A stretch of DNA of 16,658 bases, taken from the NCBI GenBank assembly GCA_031283785.1, contig JAITBC010000299.1, positions 1-16,658 of the forward strand, given 5' to 3'. Source of the DNA: Tannerella sp. (GTDB lineage Bacteria; Bacteroidota; Bacteroidia; Bacteroidales; Tannerellaceae). Positions 8,216-14,917 of the stretch are shown piece by piece. Each line of letters opens with the position of its first letter. Positions within the stretch are counted from its first letter, which is position 1. Both the position numbers and the translations under genes were made by a program. Below the pieces are notes generated by a model that saw nothing but the letters and a program-made list of their open reading frames with translations, made no database searches and was not told the DNA's origin.

Positions 8216-9982
8216 TTATTCTTTCTGACGAATAAACAGTGTTTTGACTTCCATATTGACGCCTGTGTAGAGGGTGAAGTCAATGCGTGTAAGCCGGTTG
8301 TTCGAAACAGGCATGCTTGTAATCGTATAGGATGCCGATCCGCCGGCGAGCGTGATATTGTTCGCCGGCAGTCCGGAGCCTGAAAAAGCGGTTCCCGGAT
8401 TTGAAACAGTAACAGTCACCTTGGCTGTTACCGGCTTCCATATCACTTTGAAACTGTTTTTCTGTCCTCCCGCATAGGAAAAGTCGAGTGTCGTGATCTC
8501 CCGGAAAGTTACCGAATCTATCACTTCCAGTCCGAAACCGGGTGCTGTGCCTTGAATCACTTCTACACAATACCGTAATTTCCCGGAACTGATATATATG
8601 TAACCCGTACGTTCGGAGGAAGATGTATTTTTTTCGGTATAAACGAATATATTGACGGATACGCCGGACATAGCCGAAGATGTACTGACGGAAATCCATG
8701 CCGCCGTGTTGGGTATGCCGCTTTGATCCGTTATCTTTTCGATTTCCCAGCCGTTCGGTACGGTAGAGATGACGGTCAGTTTATTGCCGGCAGTCATGGC
8801 GGTCTGTGCATCGCAGGAGAAAGTCAATTGACTCGCCGACACGCCCAGCATGTATTTCCCGTCAAAGACGACGTTGTTCATGCCGTTTTCCGTCCAGCTC
8901 AAAAAGGCTGTTTCCATATTGACGGGAGGAGAGTTCAACGCTTCTTCGGGAGTAGAATAACCGTTGTTGCTTACGCTCACTATTTTTACCAAATAATAGC
9001 TGTTGCGTAATAAGGGAAGGAAAACTGCACGGTCGTTTGCCATTCCGACAAAATCTATCCTGTAATAAGTTATGGTTCCGCCTTTGTAGCTTCCGCCGAC
9101 GACCAGGCACGTGTTGCCGGATAAATTCGCGTTATCGCCAGCCGGCGCTTCGCAGATATAAATAATCCGTTTACATTCATTTGCCGTTACGCCGTCGCCG
9201 GCATCGAATACCAGCGGTGCGGAAGCGGGAGCATAACCGCCGGCTACGGAGGGTTGCGTTGGTGCAACGGTAAAATTGCCTGCCGCCAAGTTGTTCATGT
9301 CCGGCACAAGCGCTCCCTGCGAACTGTAATTGTACAGCCTTACATCGGTGAGAGTAAAATCGCCGGTTGCAGACGAAGCGACCTCTATGTCTATTTTTGC
9401 CAGCATGCGCATCATCTCAACGGCATTTTTGTTGCTGAGACCCGTTCCTGCATTAATGTTCAAACGGTCGACCCGTCCCCACATGGGAATGGTATTCCTG
9501 TTCCGCTTGCCTGCATTTGTTTCGACAAGCGCCTTGAGGACGTTTTCTTTCGTGTCACCTAAAGAAATGTCGCTTTGATCGACAATCTCTTGTGCATTGG
9601 CCAGTACTACAACGTCGTATTCGCCGGTCGGAAGAGTAACGTCGAAGGTTTTTTGTGAAGCGGAAACCGTCAGGATATTGCTCCCGGACGCGTTAAAATA
9701 ATAAGTCATGACGCCGCCTGTCTCCTTGAACATTAATAACTGTACAGAAAGGATCGAATTTTCGTCCGATTCGCTCAATGCTGCTGCACGTGTCTGCGTC
9801 TGCGTCTGCGTCTGCATCCTGGAGGAAATTACAAGTGAAAAATTCACCCTGGCTTCAGTCTCCATTCTGTTGACGTCCGTAACGATTTGTTCTTCCAGAG
9901 TACAAGCCGTAAAGGAAAGGCAGAAAGTGCACAACGGCAGGATGAACCGTTTCATTGCTATCTGTATATATTTAATATTCAT
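8216..9982 (-). CDS. Fimbrillin-family accessory pilus subunit with two BACON-like domains
   Basis: A 588-aa predicted lipoprotein; FTAC with Cys27 is the lipobox. The third in-frame start at Met10 (base 9955, MKRFILPL) gives a more usual signal peptide length. Residues about 45-345 are a pilin domain matching its downstream neighbour block by block: LPTGEYDVVVLANAQE (117-132), GDTKENVLKALVETNAGK (142-159), IPMWG (165-169), AVEMMRMLAKIDIEV and LYNYSSQGALVPD. A (Gln-Thr)4-Arg stretch precedes Arg65. Residues about 378-478 and 479-588 are BACON-like beta domains ending in YCVEVIQG and TLFIRQKE. It lacks the additional beta domain and lectin-like C-terminus of the 856-aa paralogue, so it looks like an adaptor or stalk subunit made by tandem duplication. 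No promoter box is seen in the 100-bp gap after the major pilin gene. Expression probably depends on read-through of the terminator there. Confidence 0.82.
   Translation of the reverse strand: MNIKYIQIAMKRFILPLCTFCLSFTACTLEEQIVTDVNRMETEARVNFSLVISSRMQTQTQTQTRAAALSESDENSILSVQLLMFKETGGVMTYYFNASGSNILTVSASQKTFDVTLPTGEYDVVVLANAQEIVDQSDISLGDTKENVLKALVETNAGKRNRNTIPMWGRVDRLNINAGTGLSNKNAVEMMRMLAKIDIEVASSATGDFTLTDVRLYNYSSQGALVPDMNNLAAGNFTVAPTQPSVAGGYAPASAPLVFDAGDGVTANECKRIIYICEAPAGDNANLSGNTCLVVGGSYKGGTITYYRIDFVGMANDRAVFLPLLRNSYYLVKIVSVSNNGYSTPEEALNSPPVNMETAFLSWTENGMNNVVFDGKYMLGVSASQLTFSCDAQTAMTAGNKLTVISTVPNGWEIEKITDQSGIPNTAAWISVSTSSAMSGVSVNIFVYTEKNTSSSERTGYIYISSGKLRYCVEVIQGTAPGFGLEVIDSVTFREITTLDFSYAGGQKNSFKVIWKPVTAKVTVTVSNPGTAFSGSGLPANNITLAGGSASYTITSMPVSNNRLTRIDFTLYTGVNMEVKTLFIRQKE
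9791..9814. repeat. In-frame hexanucleotide microsatellite coding (Gln-Thr)4
   Basis: Four tandem hexamers on the plus strand (TGTCTG followed by three CGTCTG) read as CAG-ACG/ACA pairs on the coding strand, directly before Arg65 of the 588-aa pilus protein. Slippage would lengthen or shorten the linker by two residues per unit while keeping the frame. Confidence 0.8.
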
Positions 9983-10030
9983 CTTAAATTTTTTACTGTA
10001 TTATTTATAAAAAAGTGTCGCGGAGTTTTG

Positions 10031-10068
10031 AAAAATCGAAGCGCTCCTCCGGACAGAGCGCTCCGATT
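10031..10068 (-). terminator. Rho-independent terminator between major pilin and accessory pilus genes
   Basis: On the minus strand a 12-bp stem (10057-10068 with 10034-10045, one G-T wobble, core AGCGCT) closes an 11-nt loop and is followed by a U tract (plus-strand A5 at 10031-10035). It begins 14 bp after the pilin stop codon. It lies inside the cluster and not at its end, so it is likely to reduce but not abolish transcription of the two downstream subunits. Confidence 0.85.
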
Positions 10069-10082
10069 GGTGTTTTTGTCGT

Positions 10083-11291
10083 TTAATCCTGTCCGAAGAT
10101 AACGTCAGTATCTATGATTTCCCATTCCACCAGTGTAACTTCTACATCCACATCGATCGTCTTCATTTCAGGTTCAGGCTGGATGTTGGTATGAGAGAAA
10201 TTAATATTCTTGATAGAATACACCTTGCCCGGCTCCAGATGAGTGATCTTATTATTCTGGTGAACCATGTTTTTGACGGTGAGATACCAAATACCGTTGT
10301 ACTCCGTACCGCTATTCGTCTGAATATCGCTGACAGCGATTATAATATGAGGCGCGGTAAGCATGTCCGGCGGGGTGCCGGTTTTCGGAGCAAGCAGATT
10401 ATATGCCCATGCGCCCGTCGTCGGAGTATACGTGTTTGCTTCGGTAGCATGAGGAACTCCCAGGCTTTGCCCCGCAGCGCTCCTGTAATCATATAAAATA
10501 CCTTCGTACGTGTCGGGATAAGCTGTGGAGTTTCCGGCAAAATCGGCTATATCCGTGTTCTTTTTCGCAACCGCAGGCGCATTTCCCTCAAGCGTGATAT
10601 TCTCGTAGTAGTTGTTTATAAAAATACCTTCTACTTTGAAAGATGAAATATCACTGCTGCCGCCCGTCGATGATATTTTTGCGATTTCAATACGCGCCAC
10701 AATGGGAGATAGGCTGAACCTGGCAACATTCTTCGTGTTTTCAATCTTAATCGCATCTCCTCCGAATAAGGTAACGTTATGAATATCATCCTGTGTGGAA
10801 AAGGCAATCAGATTTTGCTTCAGATTTGTCAGGCTTACTCCTACTGCCGGCACGGTTATTCCTCCCCCGGCAGGTAAGTTGCCGATAACGTAAACGGATG
10901 TCGAGTGTCCCGGAACGTTTTCAATCTCTACGCCGCCGGATTGGATCAAAAGACTGATGTCCACTTCGGAATCGTTCATGGTACTTGTACCCGTCTTTAT
11001 TTCCATCACTTTTGTAACATTATTCTGCGCCGAGACAAACAAAAGCCAACCATTGTTAAACTTGACTGTTTCCTGTGCGGCAATACTACTACCTTCCGAA
11101 CGTGTAGTGGGTAACTTGCTCGCCACCTTCAGGGTCACGCTCTTTGAGTCGCTATACACTCCACTACTACTACCGCCGTTGTTCATATTGTCGACAATTG
11201 CATCCGTAGTACAACTTGCTAATCCGATAACCGCAGCCAGCGCTGCAACTATCACCTTTTTAAAACCTGTTTTTTTAAAATTTACTTTCAT
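10083..11291 (-). CDS. FimA-like major fimbrial subunit (type V pilus shaft pilin)
   Basis: A 402-aa predicted lipoprotein with a textbook Bacteroidetes signal (basic N-terminus, hydrophobic run 13-24, lipobox LASC, Cys27). Residues 28-49 are a Ser/Gly/Asn-rich linker. Residues 51-60 form a strand (SVTLKVASKL) followed by PTTR-S (61-65), where Arg64 is a candidate Arg-protease maturation site. Residues about 75-200 form the N-terminal beta domain, including VYVIGNLPAG (133-142). Residues about 200-370 form the C-terminal pilin domain, with VARIEIAKISS (198-208) and HLEPGKVYSIKNINFSH (351-367). The end, DVDVEVTLVEWEIIDTDVIF, has the alternating hydrophobic pattern of a donor strand. This is the first gene of the cluster, with its own promoter and a terminator right after it, both fitting the abundant shaft protein. 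In known type V pili, lipidated precursors reach the surface and are cut before polymerising. Confidence 0.85.
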   Translation of the reverse strand: MKVNFKKTGFKKVIVAALAAVIGLASCTTDAIVDNMNNGGSSSGVYSDSKSVTLKVASKLPTTRSEGSSIAAQETVKFNNGWLLFVSAQNNVTKVMEIKTGTSTMNDSEVDISLLIQSGGVEIENVPGHSTSVYVIGNLPAGGGITVPAVGVSLTNLKQNLIAFSTQDDIHNVTLFGGDAIKIENTKNVARFSLSPIVARIEIAKISSTGGSSDISSFKVEGIFINNYYENITLEGNAPAVAKKNTDIADFAGNSTAYPDTYEGILYDYRSAAGQSLGVPHATEANTYTPTTGAWAYNLLAPKTGTPPDMLTAPHIIIAVSDIQTNSGTEYNGIWYLTVKNMVHQNNKITHLEPGKVYSIKNINFSHTNIQPEPEMKTIDVDVEVTLVEWEIIDTDVIFGQD

Positions 11292-11393
11292 TGATTAATA
11301 ATTTAAATAGTTTATAAATAAGAAAAATGTATATGTACATAATTACAAACTCGTCTTTAGATCTTAAGATGGGTGAGTTTTTATTTTCGAGTG

Positions 11394-11401
11394 CAAAGGT
11401 A
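11394..11401 (-). promoter_or_regulatory. Bacteroidetes -7 box for the fimbrial operon
   Basis: The minus strand reads TACCTTTG followed by CACT, an exact TAnnTTTG -7 box, 103 bp before the pilin ATG. This leaves an A/T-rich leader of about 95 nt. Upstream on the same strand TTG-containing sequences lie near -33 but with imperfect spacing. No inverted repeat flanks the box, so there is no sign of invertase-controlled phase variation here. The 359-bp gap 11292-11650 holds this promoter, a terminator and a short coding-like tail after the peptidase gene. Confidence 0.6.
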
Positions 11402-11505
11402 TGGACTTATTCGGCGGCAATTATTTGCAATATAGATACATTTGTTATCGATTTTCCTAATTGCAGTAAATATCTCCTGTTTTTGTACTTCCTGTCCTTT
11501 TTGAC

Positions 11506-11550
11506 AAAAAAAACTTTGGCCGTTCGGTATTGATTTTATACCGAACGGCC
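11506..11550 (-). terminator. Strong hairpin terminator after the tricorn-type peptidase gene
   Basis: A perfect 13-bp inverted repeat (GGCCGTTCGGTAT, 11518-11530, with 11538-11550) closes a 7-nt loop. On the minus strand it is followed after AAAG by eight U (plus-strand A8 at 11506-11513). It lies about 100 bp after the peptidase stop and upstream of the pilin promoter, separating the two transcription units. Confidence 0.85.
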
Positions 11551-11567
11551 GAGTATGTGTGTCGCCG

Positions 11568-11639
11568 CTATTCGAAGGTCACACCTTTTCCGTTGATTTG
11601 ATATTTTACGAGGGTTACTTTATAAATTAATCGATTCAC
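11568..11639 (-). other. Short coding-like tail after the peptidase gene
   Basis: A 23-codon frame from GTG (VNRLIYKVTLVKYQINGKGVTFE, read as two parts VNRLIYKVTLVK and YQINGKGVTFE) ends at TAG 17 bp before the terminator stem. It has a beta-strand-like pattern and stays open upstream, out of frame, into the peptidase gene. It may be the vestige of a deleted gene, or chance. No ribosome site or family is recognised. Confidence 0.15.
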
Positions 11640-11650
11640 AGTTCCAGCCG

Positions 11651-14600
11651 TTAACGGAGCATGCCGAGTATCTCCTCTATCGCTCTGTCGAGTTGTGGGT
11701 CATTACCATACAGCCGATCTTTGAACGTGTTTTTTACGTAAATATCAGGCTTCACCCCCGAAAATTCCATGTCTTCGCCATTCAGGTTGTAACATCCCCA
11801 CGCCGGGAGCCTGCAAAACGAGCCGTCGACGAGCATGCTTCCGGACGTAAAAATTATCCAGCGGTACGTTTCCGTCCCGACAAGTTTGGCAAGTCCCAGT
11901 GAACGTATGCCGTTTGAGGTAACTTCGGCGTCGCTCAGGCTCCGTTCGTTGATTAATACGATGAGCGGCTTGTCGCCCGGTGTCACGTTGGGATGCGTAT
12001 TCTGCTGATGGTTACGGTATTTCCAGGTGAAATGCCGCTTGCGGCTCAAATATTCCAGGACTTCGTCATGCACGTTGCCGCCGTTATTGTATCTCAGGTC
12101 CAGGATCAGCGCTTCTTTGTGTACGGCGTCGGTAGCCATGTCGATGAGGAAGCGGTTCAGGGCGCCTTCTCCCATGTCGCGCATGTGATGGTATGCCGCG
12201 CGGCCCTGCGTTTTCCGCGTCACGCGCTCACGGCAATCATCTTCCCACGCCGTATAAAAAATGTTCGAAAGGCCGGAGGCAGGCATGGTATGGAGCGTTG
12301 CATCGAACGTCTTCCCTTGCCGGTTGAACGTCAGGGTGATTTCTTTTTCTTCTATCGGCGACGAGAAATAGTATTCTCTGTTCATGCGCCTGTCGACCGT
12401 CTGTCCGCGCACGGCTATCAGTTCGTCGCCCGTCTGTATCTTTTGCCCGACGACGTATGCCGGTGAATTTTTCAGTACGGATGCTACCTTGTAGGGCGAG
12501 TCGTTGTCGAACGTCAATCCGCACTCCGTCGTTCGCGCATAAGTCGGTTTACGCTCTTCATCGCCGTTGGACGTGAAGCCCAGATGCGACGAATTTAATT
12601 CGCCCAGCAGGTCGGTAATCATTGTCCTCAAGTCTCTTCTTGTTTTTACGTGAGGGAGAAATTCCGCATAAGCGTCGCGTTTGGCTTTCCAGTCTTTCCC
12701 GTGGAAACCGGGATCATAGAAATTTTCGGCGAGAAGCGCCCATACTTCGTAAAATATCTGATGGAACTCGTTGCCGTTCGTTTGGGAGAACTGATGCTTG
12801 ATTTCGATTTTCTTCGCACTTGCTCCCTCCAGGTCTACGGAATAAATATCCCCGCTCTGGATTGCGTAGAGATCTTTCCCGTTATAGCTCGTCGATGAGG
12901 GGAACGTCAGGCCGGATATTTTTTTTGCCGGTTTCCGGTCGAAGTCGAGTAATTCCTGTACATACACACCTTGCGTACCTTCGTGATTCGACGTATATAC
13001 AAGGAAGTTCTTCTTCCCTTTTCTGAGCGTCATGACAGTATTCTGGTTGCCTTTCGATTCGATTTGTTCCCACCGGCGCAGGATGTCGTCCGTATTGAGC
13101 GATATGCGAACAGGCGGGTCGGTCTTTTTGGCGGTGTCGGCGCTGAAGAGTTCGTCGTATTTGTCCGTGAAATAGGGGGTGTCCGTATAATCCAGCCTGA
13201 TACGGAAAAGATTGCCGGCAGCGCCTCCTCGCGGGAAAGATGCATTGTAGCGGTTAGCCGTGAGGTAAAGATATTTCCCGTCGGACGACCATGCCGGACT
13301 GTTTTCTGCCGAAGCGCTGTTCGTCAGGTTAACGACTTTGCCGGACTGCAGGTCGTAGACGAAGACGTCACGCTCGAACAGGTTCATCGCCGTATATGCC
13401 AGGTACCGGTCGTCCGGCGAGAAACTCATGCTGTAATTCTGGAATGACCAGAATTCGTTTTCGGAAAGCGTCTTTACCGCATCGTCGTTTACGGTAAGGG
13501 ATTCCAGCGCATTGCTTCCCGTCACAAAGGCTATCATGGCGTAGTCGTTGCTTTGGGTCAGGTTTTTCACCATCCTGTCGGGCGTATATACGGGCTGTTC
13601 CGCACGCGGATTGTCGGCCGGGATTTTATACAGGTTGTACCATCCCTTGCGGGTGCGTGTATAATAAAGCGTTTTGTTGTCTTTCGACCATTTTATTTCG
13701 ACGACCCGTTCTTTGGCGTCCGTGGGTATGGACCGGATGAAAAGCCCTTTGGTATCGCCGACGAACAGGCGTCCGCGCGATACGAACGCCAGCTTTGTGC
13801 CGTCCGGCGAGACGGCGTTTGCCGTTATCCGTCCTTCGACGGAGTAGGAGTTGGCGATGTCCGGCCGGTTGTTTTCAAAAACCCTGATGACGGGCATCGT
13901 GGTTTCGCCCGTCTGCGTATCGTAAAGATGGATGAGATAGTCTTTTGTGAAGACCACTTTCCGGCCGTCACGGCTTACTTCGGGATGTTGTATACCGGTC
14001 GCGAACGAGGTCAGTACGCGCGTTTTCCCGTTTTCGAGCTTTGCGATGTTATATTCGCCGCCGGCTTCGTCGGTAGCCCAGTAAAGCGTGCCGTTACGGT
14101 CTACCGAAGGCCACAGGTCTTTTCCCCGCGAGGTTGTCAACTGTCGGTATTCCTTTCGCGAAGGATTCCACGACATGATATCCGGATTATTTTCTCCCTT
14201 GTAACCTTTGCGGGTGGGATAGTTATATCCCTCGCTTGCGTCGTTGAAGTAAAACGTACGGTCAACGGGATTTTCGACCAGATGGGTGATCGTATTAAAA
14301 TAGCCGGTGAAAAGGCGTCGGGGCGTGCCGCCTTCGATGCTTACGCTGTAAACGGTTACATTGTTGTAGCGGTTCGACTCGAAATATACATGCCTGGAAT
14401 CGGCCGACCAGGAGCAAACGTTGTCCGATGCTTCATGGAAAGTAAGCTGCCGTATGTCTCCGCCGTTTGTGGGGGTGACGTACACGTTATTGTTTCCCTG
14501 TTCGTCGGACGAGAAGGCGAGCCATTTCCCGTCGGGCGATACCTTGGGAGCGGTCTGATAGCCGGGCATTGAAGTCACGCGGGCTGCCGCGCCGCCTGTA

Positions 14601-14749
14601 GAGGATACTTTCCATATGCCCCCGTCGTAGCAGAAATAGATTTCTCCCGCATCCGGCGCGAGCGACGGTTGAGTGGTAAAAAACAGGCTGTCCTGCGACT
14701 GTGCAAGACATGGAATTAAAACGAAGATGAGTAATAAATATTTTTTCAT
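11651..14749 (-). CDS. Tricorn-type S41 family serine peptidase, secreted
   Basis: A 1032-aa secreted peptidase. After a signal peptide (1-18) come WD40/TolB-like beta-propeller repeats over about 20-320 and 320-650, with recurring blocks such as VSPDGKWLAFSSDEQGNNNVY, VSPDGTKLAFVS and SWSADSRHVYFESNR. A tricorn-like helical C1 region (about 660-725) contains GELNSSHLGF with Ser721-His722. A PDZ-like domain (about 740-820) includes NSPAYVVGQKIQTGDELIAVRG. The S41 core (830-1032) has LILDLRYNNGG (881-891), INERSLSDAEV (933-943, nucleophile Ser939), GTETY and EFSGVKPDIYV (995-1005, Glu995). The Ser/His/Glu set matches the tricorn tetrad, so it should be active on peptides. It follows SusD on the same strand, across a 168-bp gap with a repeat element and hairpin, and may be partly co-expressed with SusCD. 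Confidence 0.9.
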   Translation of the reverse strand: MKKYLLLIFVLIPCLAQSQDSLFFTTQPSLAPDAGEIYFCYDGGIWKVSSTGGAAARVTSMPGYQTAPKVSPDGKWLAFSSDEQGNNNVYVTPTNGGDIRQLTFHEASDNVCSWSADSRHVYFESNRYNNVTVYSVSIEGGTPRRLFTGYFNTITHLVENPVDRTFYFNDASEGYNYPTRKGYKGENNPDIMSWNPSRKEYRQLTTSRGKDLWPSVDRNGTLYWATDEAGGEYNIAKLENGKTRVLTSFATGIQHPEVSRDGRKVVFTKDYLIHLYDTQTGETTMPVIRVFENNRPDIANSYSVEGRITANAVSPDGTKLAFVSRGRLFVGDTKGLFIRSIPTDAKERVVEIKWSKDNKTLYYTRTRKGWYNLYKIPADNPRAEQPVYTPDRMVKNLTQSNDYAMIAFVTGSNALESLTVNDDAVKTLSENEFWSFQNYSMSFSPDDRYLAYTAMNLFERDVFVYDLQSGKVVNLTNSASAENSPAWSSDGKYLYLTANRYNASFPRGGAAGNLFRIRLDYTDTPYFTDKYDELFSADTAKKTDPPVRISLNTDDILRRWEQIESKGNQNTVMTLRKGKKNFLVYTSNHEGTQGVYVQELLDFDRKPAKKISGLTFPSSTSYNGKDLYAIQSGDIYSVDLEGASAKKIEIKHQFSQTNGNEFHQIFYEVWALLAENFYDPGFHGKDWKAKRDAYAEFLPHVKTRRDLRTMITDLLGELNSSHLGFTSNGDEERKPTYARTTECGLTFDNDSPYKVASVLKNSPAYVVGQKIQTGDELIAVRGQTVDRRMNREYYFSSPIEEKEITLTFNRQGKTFDATLHTMPASGLSNIFYTAWEDDCRERVTRKTQGRAAYHHMRDMGEGALNRFLIDMATDAVHKEALILDLRYNNGGNVHDEVLEYLSRKRHFTWKYRNHQQNTHPNVTPGDKPLIVLINERSLSDAEVTSNGIRSLGLAKLVGTETYRWIIFTSGSMLVDGSFCRLPAWGCYNLNGEDMEFSGVKPDIYVKNTFKDRLYGNDPQLDRAIEEILGMLR

Positions 14750-14779
14750 TTTGTCAAGTAATTAAAAACTGTTTTCGGG

Positions 14780-14821
14780 AAAAAAGGAGGGCGTGTCAAA
14801 AGTTTGAACACCCCTCCTTTT
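14780..14821 (-). terminator. Hairpin with U tract between SusD and the peptidase gene
   Basis: A 10-bp stem (plus-strand 14782-14791, AAAAGGAGGG, with 14812-14821) is extended inward by a further GTGT/ACAC pairing with a bulge. On the minus strand it is followed by a U run (plus-strand A6 at 14780-14785). It lies about 97 bp after the SusD stop and only 30 bp before the peptidase ATG, so it is either the SusCD terminator or an attenuator in the peptidase leader. I found no clear -7 box between it and SusD. Confidence 0.65.
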
Positions 14822-14908
14822 CGTATATTTTCTTCGGGCCTTACATCTGTGAGATCGTTTCCAAACATTCGAATCTCAAAGACTTAATATTACTTTCGAC
14901 ACAGCCCT
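14788..14908. repeat. 121-bp element with imperfect terminal inverted repeats (MITE-like)
   Basis: The left end, AGGGCGTGTCAAAAGT (14788-14803), is matched in inverted orientation by the right end (14892-14908), which reads AGGGCTGTGTCGAAAGT on the minus strand: one inserted base and one substitution over 17 positions. The interior is non-coding. Ends of the form GGGC(T)GTGTCAAAA are reminiscent of Bacteroidetes insertion sequences, so this may be a non-autonomous remnant. I see no target-site duplication. It begins 9 bp after the SusD stop and contains most of the hairpin called here as a terminator. Confidence 0.5.
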
Positions 14909-14917
14909 GCATGAGAG

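Noticed and set aside
11292..11400. Possible invertible promoter before the pilin gene
   Set aside because: Bacteroidetes surface loci often use invertible promoters, but I found no inverted repeats flanking the -7 box at 11394-11401 and no nearby recombinase gene.
11327..11533. Plus-strand 68-codon open frame upstream of the pilin gene
   Set aside because: It overlaps the pilin promoter and the terminator stem on the other strand and has low-complexity, A/T-driven composition; no support for a protein.
13553..14572. Long plus-strand open frame (339 codons) opposite the peptidase gene
   Set aside because: It lies antisense within the tricorn-type gene, whose domains are clear; its translation has no signal or family features and reflects the high-GC third positions of the real gene.
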